The notes beneath the pieces are model-generated. The model saw only the letters and a list, made by a program, of their open reading frames with translations, was not told the DNA's origin and did not search any database. Of a stretch of 15,721 nt of DNA, positions 1-6,825 are shown piece by piece. Position numbers and translations under genes: made by a program. How positions within the stretch are numbered: position 1 is the stretch's first letter; each line of letters begins with the position of its first letter. This DNA is from Ignavibacteria bacterium (GTDB lineage: Bacteria; Bacteroidota; Ignavibacteria; UBA10030; SZUA-254), in the NCBI GenBank assembly GCA_005877655.1, contig VBOC01000092.1, forward strand, positions 3,246-18,966, in the 5' to 3' direction.

Positions 1-781
1 TCACCGGGTTCACGTACGCATAGGTAGCAAGACGGGAAGGGGTCGTCGCGCGAAGAAGCCAAGTATAGGCGGTGAACCCCACGATGGATCCGAACACCAG
101 CAGATACAGCAGAGCGAGCCAGGAGGGAAGACTAACCGCGGCCGGATCGAAGCGGCCAATCTCTCCGGTGAGAAGGCTCACGATGAGAAGAATCACTCCG
201 CCCGCACCCATCTGCATTCCGGCAGCGAGCAGCTGCGATGACGGAAGTTTTGCCCGGCGCGCATAGAGCGAGCCGGTTGCCCACGAAAAGTTTGCAATCA
301 TAAGCACACCCACGCCAACGAGGTCTATCGACCCCCGTCCAGTAAGTTGACCGGGGCCGATGAGCAGCATTACGCCGCTGAGCCCGATAATCAATCCCAG
401 CACAATTCTCCGGGTGGGCCGCGCTCCATCGTGCCAGAGCCATTCCATTGTCACAAACCAGAACGGCACGGTTGAGACGAGCAGGGCGGTGATGCCGGAT
501 GGGACGCGAAGCTCAGACCACGAGACTCCGCCGTTACTGATGAAGAATAAAGCGGCGCCGATGATCGCAGCCGATCGCCATTCGGTGAGCGTCGGCGGTT
601 TCGCTCCCCGGGCGCGAGCCCCCAGATACAAGAGAATCCCGGCTCCTGTGAATCGAATTCCCGCCATAAGAAGTGGCGGAATGGTATCGATCGCAATACG
701 TATGCCGAGAAACGTGGAGCCCCAGATCGTGTAAACGGCCGCGAAGGCCAGGATTAATCTTCCGTTGAATGACTTTGTCAC
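1..781 (-). CDS. EamA/DMT-family permease, YedA-like (3' end cut by window edge)
   Basis: Ten-helix inner-membrane transporter of the drug/metabolite transporter superfamily; substrate not predictable. The reverse-strand frame from a GTG at 781 is open to the window edge (260 codons seen) and alternates hydrophobic helices with short loops. It has the first-helix signature YTIWGSTFLGIRIAI, the PSGITALLVSTVPFW stretch of the first EamA domain (about residues 10-140), and a second EamA repeat (about 150-260) ending in LATYAYVNPV, where YedA-type proteins have about 40-50 residues left. No ATG lies in frame just upstream; AGAGG sits 4 nt before the GTG, so GTG is the best start. The gene starts 75 bp after the stop of the peptidase on the same strand with no clear terminator between, so read-through is possible. 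The frame looks intact, unlike several neighbours. Family call is secure; the YedA-like label is by pattern recognition only. Confidence 0.85.
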   Translation of the reverse strand, partial: MTKSFNGRLILAFAAVYTIWGSTFLGIRIAIDTIPPLLMAGIRFTGAGILLYLGARARGAKPPTLTEWRSAAIIGAALFFISNGGVSWSELRVPSGITALLVSTVPFWFVTMEWLWHDGARPTRRIVLGLIIGLSGVMLLIGPGQLTGRGSIDLVGVGVLMIANFSWATGSLYARRAKLPSSQLLAAGMQMGAGGVILLIVSLLTGEIGRFDPAAVSLPSWLALLYLLVFGSIVGFTAYTWLLRATTPSRLATYAYVNPV

Positions 782-856
782 GCCCTCTATATGGGAGAAT
801 TTCTTGAACCAAACCAGACTCAGTGTCTTGAGATTGAGGCCATGAGAGTCTCTGCC

Positions 857-2596
857 TTATTTCATGAAGATCATTTTCCTCATTTCCTCGAACACTTCGC
901 TGCCCGACGCCACAGCCTTGAGCGAGTAGAAATAGACCCCGGAGGCAAGCGAACCTCCCTGATACACGATGCGGTAGGTCCCCGGCGCATACGGCTCATC
1001 GTTGAGAAGCGTGGCAATCTCCCGTCCCAGAACGTCGTAGATTTTCAAAGTTGTCCGCGACGATTTGGGCAGATCGAATTGGATGACCGTCGAGGGGTTG
1101 AAGGGGTTCGGATAGCTCTGCAAAAGCGAGTAGTGAGTCGGTATCCGGCCGGTTTCCGCCACGCCAAGCGGGTTGACGAGAACGTTGAATGCACTGAGGA
1201 TAGCCGCCTCTTCCGGTCCAGTCGTCACAAACACGTCGCGGTAACCGGCCGGCGCAAATCGGTCGATTCTTATGTCGACATCGGCCGTCGTCGTCGTGGT
1301 GACCCGCGTCGCAAGGACCTCGATGCCGGATCCGCTGAAGGAAACAACGGATACACCCGCGGCGAACGTCGTGTTTGTTCCGGCCACGTTGATCGTCAGG
1401 GAATCGCCCTGGTAAGCCGACCCGGGTCCGACGCTCGCCAGGAAGGCATATTGGGGCGCCGAGCTGCTTATAAAGAACGGCCCAGGCACCGACTCCGTTG
1501 CGTTTTGACTCCCCGTCGTTACGCTCACGTCCCGGAAACCGATATCGGTTTTTTGGTTGATCTTAATGAACGCCCGGAGCTTTGTGGGAGAGAGGGCCGT
1601 ACGACCCGTCACCGTAACTCCCCGGCCCAAATACACCGATGAAGTGTCGGCAAAATTTGTATTCACCGCCGATATGATGACTACCATGGAATCTCCGCGA
1701 GCACCCGTGTTCGGGGCGATGCCCAGGATCGTAGCGCCGGCCGGAGTCGCGATAAGCTCAAGAGAGCCTTTTCCGGAAGCAGTGTCGTGCTGGCCTCCCC
1801 CCAGGTCTGTCACAGTGACAATATCCCGGAACCCGAGCGTGGCGCCCGGATCGACCGTGACATCGGCTTCCAGCCTGATGGGAGAAATCACCCTCACATT
1901 CGACGCGGTCACACCGGCGCCGGAAAAATAAAGACTCGTTCCCGGCTGGAAGTTTGTTTTCGATCCTGAAATGTCAACCGTGACGGTTGTTCCGAGCGGG
2001 ATCTTTGGCGGCTCGATGACTCCGACAGATTTCGTGATTCCTCCCTGGAGAACATTGTATGCGGTATTGATGAAGCGCCGCGCCTCGGATGTATCTCCGA
2101 GCACCGTCGCAGGGATGAAGGCAAAAAAGCCGCCCGTTTCAAATGCGAGCTTCGAGAAAGATTCGAACGATGTCGGAAGTTTGTGGTTGCCAAAATCCTT
2201 GCCCGAGGCGCTGTCTCCGGGATTGAGTGTCAGCGAATAGTACGTCGCCGGCGGGTACGTTTGTGCATATTCGGGGTTCGGAGTTTCGTTGACGTCATAG
2301 GCGCCCGGAGGCAGGGCGGTAAAGGAGTAATTGCCGTTTGAATCAGTCACGGTGTACAGATAAGTCAGACCGGAAGTATAGACGGACCAACCGGCCAACC
2401 CGTAGTCGTTCGAATCCCTGACGCCGTTATTATTCAGGTCGGTGAACACCGTTCCGGAAATCGAGACAGGCGCTCCGTAATTGCCGAAATCCTTATCGAC
2501 GAATGTAAGACCGCCGGTGTCGACGGAGACCGTCCATGCATTGCCTGGCGGGTACGTTTGAGACCATCCGGGCGCCGCGGGCAGTTGTTCCGTCAA
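857..2596 (-). CDS. C-terminal part of the split M36 metallopeptidase: SdrB-like, VWA tail, Ig-like repeats, T9SS sorting domain
   Basis: Downstream half of one gene whose upstream half lies in another frame (2493-5639). The nominal first codon is a TTG inside the second SdrB-like repeat (TYTLTEQLPAAPGW), so this is not a true start. Order of modules: end of SdrB repeat 2 (residues 1-44), complete SdrB repeat 3 (45-137, DLNNNGVRDSNDYGLAGW), a segment resembling the end of a VWA domain (144-192, FSKLAFETGGFFAFIP), three Ig/IPT-like beta repeats (about 193-282, 289-375, 386-472, each with TNF and GFRDV/GYRDV signatures), and a T9SS type A sorting domain (488-579, YPNPFNPSTVIQFDLP to the C-terminus). 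The sorting domain is normally recognised for export across the outer membrane and cleaved. The protein would be cell-surface or secreted. Translation of this half depends on repair of the frameshift near 2604-2612 or on an artefactual gap in the sequence. Confidence 0.8.
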   Translation of the reverse strand: MTEQLPAAPGWSQTYPPGNAWTVSVDTGGLTFVDKDFGNYGAPVSISGTVFTDLNNNGVRDSNDYGLAGWSVYTSGLTYLYTVTDSNGNYSFTALPPGAYDVNETPNPEYAQTYPPATYYSLTLNPGDSASGKDFGNHKLPTSFESFSKLAFETGGFFAFIPATVLGDTSEARRFINTAYNVLQGGITKSVGVIEPPKIPLGTTVTVDISGSKTNFQPGTSLYFSGAGVTASNVRVISPIRLEADVTVDPGATLGFRDIVTVTDLGGGQHDTASGKGSLELIATPAGATILGIAPNTGARGDSMVVIISAVNTNFADTSSVYLGRGVTVTGRTALSPTKLRAFIKINQKTDIGFRDVSVTTGSQNATESVPGPFFISSSAPQYAFLASVGPGSAYQGDSLTINVAGTNTTFAAGVSVVSFSGSGIEVLATRVTTTTTADVDIRIDRFAPAGYRDVFVTTGPEEAAILSAFNVLVNPLGVAETGRIPTHYSLLQSYPNPFNPSTVIQFDLPKSSRTTLKIYDVLGREIATLLNDEPYAPGTYRIVYQGGSLASGVYFYSLKAVASGSEVFEEMRKMIFMK

Positions 2597-5500
2597 CGTG
2601 TACGTGCCCGAGGCCCGGTTCTCCCGGGTCTTTTACGCCGTTATCATTCGCGTCGTAGAATTTGACGCCGTAGATGCCGGAGGTCAGCAACTCGCCAAAG
2701 TCGGTGTTGGCGCGAGTCGCACCGGAATCGAGGATGATCGAGTAAGATCCCGCAACCGGATACACCGTTGTCCAGCCATATGGATTTGAAGGAGCGATGT
2801 GGTACGTTCCGCGCTGTAGGTCCTCCAACCGGTACTGCCCGAGTGAATCGGAGACGGTTGTTCCGTAGACCGGCCCGGAGGCATTCACCGTCCAGCCGGA
2901 GAGCGCTTGTTCTGATGAATCGCGAATGAGGTTTTTATTCGTATCGTGCCAGAGCAGACCGGTTACCGAGCCGGTGGGAGGAGGGTAGGTGCACGCCGCA
3001 TACTCGAGCGTGTGGCCCGCAAGATCGTTGTTGGACCCGTTAAAAAGCTCGTAGGCTCCGGGATCGCTCACTCCGTTGCCCGCGCTGAAGCCCGCGAGAC
3101 CTGCCACTGTCGATGCCATCTTCACATACGCGACCTGAAAGGTGCCGTCGGGCCGGAGCCGGATCGTGAATGTCACGGTATCCGTCCCGCTGTAGGTACG
3201 AATATTTGCATAAGCGATGTCGAAGTCGCTGCCGACCTGGTGGGCAACCACCGTTCCTCCGCCCGGCGGGTAGAGGTCGGAGAGCAGTCCCGCAATGCGT
3301 CTCGGTCCATTCACGAGGTAGTACGATCCCACAGTGTGATCGGTGGTGCCTTCGCCGAACGTCACATAACCGTTCGATCCCACAAAAACGGATGAGAAAC
3401 TACGGTTACAGAATGGGAATGTAAAGGGCAGGCTGACCTCAATGAAGTCGTCGTCGCCGAGGATGAGCGTATCGGAAACGGCCGCCTGCCTTTTATAGCG
3501 GTGAGGCAGGAGTTGGCCGGCAAGTCCATCCTTCGTTGGTCGGGCACCTGTGTGAAGATTGTCCGAAATGACCGGCTTGTGCCCGGCCTCCGCCGACGGC
3601 GAGGTGTAACAATCGCCTGACAAAAGTACGTTTACCCGGATACCCCGGGCGCGGAGCGCCGCAATCGTCCCGTCGATGTCGGCGCCGGGATGAGGAGACG
3701 CATCGGTGACAAACAGAATCGTGCCGCCTCTGCGCACAGTATCCTTCACAGAATTGAGGGCCTCCACCGATCCCTCGGGGCAATCGCCCCCGCCTGAGGC
3801 GACCAGCCCTGCAACCTCATTGCGGATCGTGGTGAGATCAGTGGTGAGGTCCCGCTGTGTCACATCATCCTTGAATGTGGTCAACTGGTAAACGATGCAG
3901 GTGTCCTGGGAAAAAGTTTGCAGGAACGCCGTAAGCGCTGCGCGCACGTCGTCGATCTCATCCGACATGCTGCCGGTATCATCGATGACAAACTCGATAT
4001 CGACCCGGAGAAATCCCCGCGCAATGAATCGCTGCAGAAGCGTGTTCATATGAGCGCCCCCATAGAGGCTCTTGTCGGCCTGGATGATGGCGCACGCATT
4101 GTCGTGCATGGTCGGGCTGGCCCCGAGGAGGTAGTGACTCTGAAGCACAAGCTTGTCCATCACCGCCCTGCCTAAGTCACCCCAGAGGAGCATGAGCACA
4201 GAGGACCAGATTTGGCCCGCCTCATGCACCTCCATCGTGGCCACACCGTTTTGAGGGTAGCCGCGCGGGTCGTTCAGCGTTCGCCTGCTTCCGGTGGGGG
4301 CAGTGCCGTCCCAGTTGAACACACTGTCTGTGTTGTAAGTAAAGTTTGCGCGGAGATAACTTCCCGCCCAATAATCGCCGAATCCCTCACCGATGTGGCG
4401 GGCCTCTCCGCCGCTTGCGCTCCATCCCGGCTTCTCGGCGTTTTGCATCGCGTGGCCGTACTCATGGAGTATCACCGTCGCGTCCTCACCGTCGTCCACG
4501 CCCCCGTCCCCGAACGCGATCTTATCAATGCTTGGGAGATAGTGTGAGTTGTCGGCTCCGTTGTACCCGTGGGGATCCGCGGGTATCGATCGATTCTGGA
4601 TGCTATTAAAGCCCAGGGACTGGATGTACCGCTGCGCCTTGTCGATGTGGTAGTACACCATGACGGCTTCGAACCCCTTCTGGCTCCGGTTGAACCTGAA
4701 TGAATCTGCACTCGCCGGCGTCGGGAACGTGTCCGTGGGAGATTCGAAATCCGCGATCTGCACGTATGGACCGGTGAGATTGTAAACTCCGGCGTTCAAT
4801 GTGATATCGTTCAGCGTGACCAAAATCCGCGCCGAGTCAAGCTGCGGGCTGTCGGCGTCGTTGTTATCGGTGTAACCGGGCGTGCCCCGCGGCACTTTCG
4901 CGTAAGTAAGAGGATCCGGATCGAAGACATAGCCGGTCCCGGCCGCCTGCAAGCCGCTGGGCCTTACGTCGGCTTTCGATGCGGGTTTCTCGTTTTCCAT
5001 AAGGTTCTCGACGCTGATGACAACACCGCTCAGGGCATCGACGAAAACTTCCCAGTCGCCCATCGGATCTTCGGTTGCGATTGTCACACGATACGTCAGG
5101 CGGGGGATTCTCTCCTCTGCGTAGATCATGAGCGTCGAAGTTTCATCACCCAGGAGCTTTCCTTTAACCTTCAGATGCTTTCGCGCGATTAGAAGCGCGT
5201 CTGCTTTGCTTAATTTTGGCGCGGATCGGCTCAGCTTGAGTCCCGGTTTGTAGTTATTGGTCGCAAAGACGACTTTATTGGATCGGTCGACGGTCACCAC
5301 AATATCAGACCGGTACACCGGGATACCCGCGTACTTCTGATGAAAGGTGACGTGATATCCCATCGGAGATTCCTGGACGCTTGCAACGTCGACGTCCTCA
5401 AGCGTGTGCCGGAGGCGGAGCGCTTTGATTCTTGTTTTTAAAAACTGGCGGGCGATTTCCTCCGGTGTGCCCTGGAACGGCCCCTCATTGAGGAAGTAAA

Positions 5501-5639
5501 GCGCGCGGGGAATCCCGGTGCCCGCGTCGATGCGGGCGCCGGCAGTATAGGTGTACCGGTTCGACGGCGAGTTTGCGGCACGGACCATCGGAACACTGGC
5601 CAGGACGCAGGTAAGGACTGTTGCAGAAAGAAGTTTCAT
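2493..5639 (-). CDS. N-terminal part of a secreted M36 (fungalysin-type) metallopeptidase with VWA and SdrB-like modules, frameshifted
   Basis: Zinc endopeptidase destined for secretion. Starts at ATG 5639 (MKLLSATVLTCVLASVPM), a typical Sec signal peptide; a TTG two codons earlier is closer to the AGGAG but less likely. Then an FTP/PepSY-type inhibitory propeptide (about 50-195), and a catalytic domain (about 230-540) with zinc motif HEYGH (H392, E393, H396) and third ligand E418 in GEGFGDYW, matching the gluzincin pattern. Next come a von Willebrand A domain with MIDAS motif DTGSMS (D554) and a GTILFVTDASPHPG strand, a nidogen/PPC-like beta domain (about 745-888, VGSNGYVTF), SdrB-like repeat 1 (890-987), and the first 25 residues of repeat 2 (YDANDNGVKDPGEPGL). 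The last 37 codons are out of frame with the family and arginine-rich. Own promoter at 5719-5747. M36 assignment rests on the FTP domain plus HEYGH context; other gluzincin families are possible but less likely. Confidence 0.85.
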   Translation of the reverse strand: MKLLSATVLTCVLASVPMVRAANSPSNRYTYTAGARIDAGTGIPRALYFLNEGPFQGTPEEIARQFLKTRIKALRLRHTLEDVDVASVQESPMGYHVTFHQKYAGIPVYRSDIVVTVDRSNKVVFATNNYKPGLKLSRSAPKLSKADALLIARKHLKVKGKLLGDETSTLMIYAEERIPRLTYRVTIATEDPMGDWEVFVDALSGVVISVENLMENEKPASKADVRPSGLQAAGTGYVFDPDPLTYAKVPRGTPGYTDNNDADSPQLDSARILVTLNDITLNAGVYNLTGPYVQIADFESPTDTFPTPASADSFRFNRSQKGFEAVMVYYHIDKAQRYIQSLGFNSIQNRSIPADPHGYNGADNSHYLPSIDKIAFGDGGVDDGEDATVILHEYGHAMQNAEKPGWSASGGEARHIGEGFGDYWAGSYLRANFTYNTDSVFNWDGTAPTGSRRTLNDPRGYPQNGVATMEVHEAGQIWSSVLMLLWGDLGRAVMDKLVLQSHYLLGASPTMHDNACAIIQADKSLYGGAHMNTLLQRFIARGFLRVDIEFVIDDTGSMSDEIDDVRAALTAFLQTFSQDTCIVYQLTTFKDDVTQRDLTTDLTTIRNEVAGLVASGGGDCPEGSVEALNSVKDTVRRGGTILFVTDASPHPGADIDGTIAALRARGIRVNVLLSGDCYTSPSAEAGHKPVISDNLHTGARPTKDGLAGQLLPHRYKRQAAVSDTLILGDDDFIEVSLPFTFPFCNRSFSSVFVGSNGYVTFGEGTTDHTVGSYYLVNGPRRIAGLLSDLYPPGGGTVVAHQVGSDFDIAYANIRTYSGTDTVTFTIRLRPDGTFQVAYVKMASTVAGLAGFSAGNGVSDPGAYELFNGSNNDLAGHTLEYAACTYPPPTGSVTGLLWHDTNKNLIRDSSEQALSGWTVNASGPVYGTTVSDSLGQYRLEDLQRGTYHIAPSNPYGWTTVYPVAGSYSIILDSGATRANTDFGELLTSGIYGVKFYDANDNGVKDPGEPGLGHVHVDGTTARGARMVSNVPARQCMDGLRRHRRSYIRR

Positions 5640-5718
5640 ACGCAATCTTCTCCTGGATCAAGAATCCGTGATCGTGTCCTCCGCGGCGGATCAAGGCCGC
5701 GAGCGCGGAAGCGCCTAA

Positions 5719-5747
5719 ATGATATCACATTTTTTTCTTGAAATCAA
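5719..5747 (-). promoter_or_regulatory. Sigma-70-type promoter for the peptidase gene
   Basis: On the minus strand TTGATT (5747-5742) is followed by exactly 17 nt and TATCAT (5724-5719), with TGA directly before the -10, an extended -10 motif. The -35 overlaps the stop codon of the 44-aa gene, so the peptidase can be transcribed independently of the two small genes upstream. The leader would be about 70-75 nt. Bacteroidota proper often use TAnnTTTG -7 boxes, so a classic sigma-70 match hints at a more basal lineage, or is chance. Confidence 0.5.
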
Positions 5748-5878
5748 CATCTGATCGGCTCGAGTCCCGGGTTGAGCCGGGCTCTCTTGCGGTGCAGAGC
5801 ACGGAGGAAAATCACATAGGAGAGAGTCAGGCCGAAGAGGACGGAGAAGTTCAAAGCCAGGAACTCGATCATTTTCAT
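5744..5878 (-). CDS. 44-aa single-pass membrane protein, translationally coupled
   Basis: Unrecognised small protein. ATG 5878 to TGA 5744 encodes 44 residues: a short N-terminus, one hydrophobic segment (about residues 5-25, FLALNFSVLFGLTLSYVIFL), then a strongly basic tail (RALHRKRARLN), which by the positive-inside rule puts the C-terminus in the cytoplasm. The start codon overlaps the stop of the 132-aa gene as ATGA, and GGAG lies 10 nt upstream inside that gene, so translation by termination-reinitiation is likely. The layout (one helix, then Arg/Lys) resembles CcmD/CcoQ-like accessory peptides, but no cytochrome genes are near and I do not assign it. Too short for most gene callers; hydrophobic design plus coupling make it more credible than a chance frame. 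Confidence 0.55.
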   Translation of the reverse strand: MKMIEFLALNFSVLFGLTLSYVIFLRALHRKRARLNPGLEPIRC

Positions 5879-6273
5879 AGAAAGGTCACTCCGTCTTCAT
5901 CATTTGATTGTTGGGGGGTTGTGAGTATTTCCTCGATTTGCTCCACCGGGATGGAGAACCTCGCTGCTGCCTCTTCGCAGATGATCCTGTACCGCTTCGC
6001 GGAGTCAACCAGGTAGTCGGAGAGATCGCGGTTTAATTTTGCGGAATACATCCTGATCCGGGGAAAGATATAATCGACGACACGCTCCATGTCGGCGTGC
6101 CAGGGGGTCAAATCGCGGGGGCTGACGTCCGCATCCGCAAGAGCCTCCTGAACGGCCAGAAGCTTGCCCTGGGCCCCCCATATTTCGTACTTCCACTCGT
6201 CCCGGAAATACCTGCGCCGCGCCTCGCGGGCGATACCCGGTTCCGGAATATTCGCTTCTACCCGGCTATTCAT
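5875..6273 (-). CDS. Hypothetical soluble helical protein, 132 aa
   Basis: I do not recognise this protein. It is charged and predicted mostly helical, with no signal peptide or membrane segment. Its middle (DMERVVDYIFPRIRMYSAKLN) and C-terminal half (YRIICEEAAARFSIPVEQIEEIL) look like amphipathic helices; the last residues are acidic and polar (QQSNDEDG). Start ATG 6273 has a purine-rich GGGATCGGG directly upstream, and an in-frame TGA 36 nt upstream rules out a much longer version. The stop overlaps the start of the 44-aa membrane protein (ATGA), so the two probably act together, perhaps with the membrane peptide as an anchor; that is inference. It is divergently oriented from the signalling operon across a 552-bp intergenic region with candidate operators. 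Confidence 0.6.
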   Translation of the reverse strand: MNSRVEANIPEPGIAREARRRYFRDEWKYEIWGAQGKLLAVQEALADADVSPRDLTPWHADMERVVDYIFPRIRMYSAKLNRDLSDYLVDSAKRYRIICEEAAARFSIPVEQIEEILTTPQQSNDEDGVTFL

Positions 6274-6483
6274 CCCGATCCCTTGTTCGGACGGGCAGCG
6301 TCCAGCGATTCATCCCGCCCCCCCGGCAGCAGAGGCAGCGTGCCCCGGTACTGGTTCTTGTACGATTTTTCCGGCACTGAAATCTTCCATCGACCAGACA
6401 ATCCAGTTCAAATAGGAGGTTCATTCTCACTGGCGCGCAAAATATCCATAGCGCCCCCTACATTCAATACACCAAAAAAATCC

Positions 6484-6499
6484 TGTGATGAATCTCACA
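6484..6499. promoter_or_regulatory. CRP/FNR-family-like operator (TGTGA-N6-TCACA)
   Basis: TGTGATGAATCTCACA contains both half-sites TGTGA and TCACA separated by 6 nt, identical to the core consensus known for E. coli CRP. It lies 211 bp upstream of the 132-aa gene and about 125 bp upstream of the predicted start of transcription of the signalling operon. No CRP-family regulator is encoded in the window, so binding is inferred from the motif only; a 16-nt pattern of this kind can occur by chance. Confidence 0.4.
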
Positions 6500-6582
6500 A
6501 GTTTGAGAGCTGATACGCGAGCAGCCCAGTCGTAGCAATTTTTTACGAATACTTAGTAGACCGCACCACCTCTCGCCGACGG

Positions 6583-6611
6583 TTGGATTTAAAAGGAAAA
6601 AGCGCTATAAT
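6583..6611 (+). promoter_or_regulatory. Candidate promoter of the signalling operon
   Basis: A perfect TATAAT (6606-6611) follows a weak -35-like TTGGAT (6583-6588) by 17 nt, in the AT-rich centre of the intergenic region and in the right orientation for the CheB-CheR hybrid. The predicted transcript start near 6618 is just before the 16-bp palindrome at 6640-6655, which would lie in the early transcribed region. The -35 matches only three consensus positions. Confidence 0.4.
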
Positions 6612-6639
6612 CTCTAGAGCCGCGCATTTGACCGCTTCA

Positions 6640-6655
6640 GAGTGAGATCTCACTC
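6640..6655. promoter_or_regulatory. 16-bp perfect palindrome, candidate operator
   Basis: GAGTGAGATCTCACTC is its own reverse complement over all 16 positions. It lies about 22 nt after the predicted transcription start of the signalling operon, where a bound dimer would block elongation. Its half-site GTGA..TCAC resembles that of the 6484-6499 site, but the spacing is 4 rather than 6 nt, so the same protein need not bind both. It is too compact to form a hairpin with a usable loop. Confidence 0.4.
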
Positions 6656-6825
6656 AATGTACCACACTTCTTTCTACAGAGGAACCCACGCCTTCCCGCA
6701 AGAAAAGTAGACCTGACAGAAACGCGACCAGGATCCGTCGATCCGAAGGTTCCCGTGTAACCGGCGCCTCTGATCGGGCGGGCGGGAAGAGGAGGATCGC
6801 TTCTCGCTTACCGGCCCGGGCGCGC

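Larger units (their letters stand above)
6274..6825. other. 552-bp divergent intergenic region with candidate operators
   Basis: No convincing gene. It separates the minus-strand 132-aa gene from the plus-strand CheB-CheR hybrid. It is AT-richer in the centre (about 6450-6620) than its flanks. It contains a TGTGA-N6-TCACA palindrome (6484-6499), a candidate promoter (6583-6611) and a 16-bp perfect palindrome (6640-6655). From 6646 onward the frame of the CheB gene is already open and reads as a basic Ser/Arg-rich linker without a standard start codon, so part of this region may be coding. A purine-rich AGGAGG at 6790-6795 has no suitable start codon at normal distance. Confidence 0.6.

Noticed and set aside
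2493..2596. Programmed ribosomal frameshift joining the two peptidase halves
   Set aside because: No slippery heptamer is seen, and about 28 residues present in the sister repeats are missing. A frameshift during translation would not restore them. The same argument applies at 8046 and 15114.
6266..6424. 52-codon minus-strand frame overlapping the start of the 132-aa gene
   Set aside because: Arginine/cysteine/glycine-rich, low-complexity composition with a weak ribosome site and no domain; looks like chance in GC-rich DNA.
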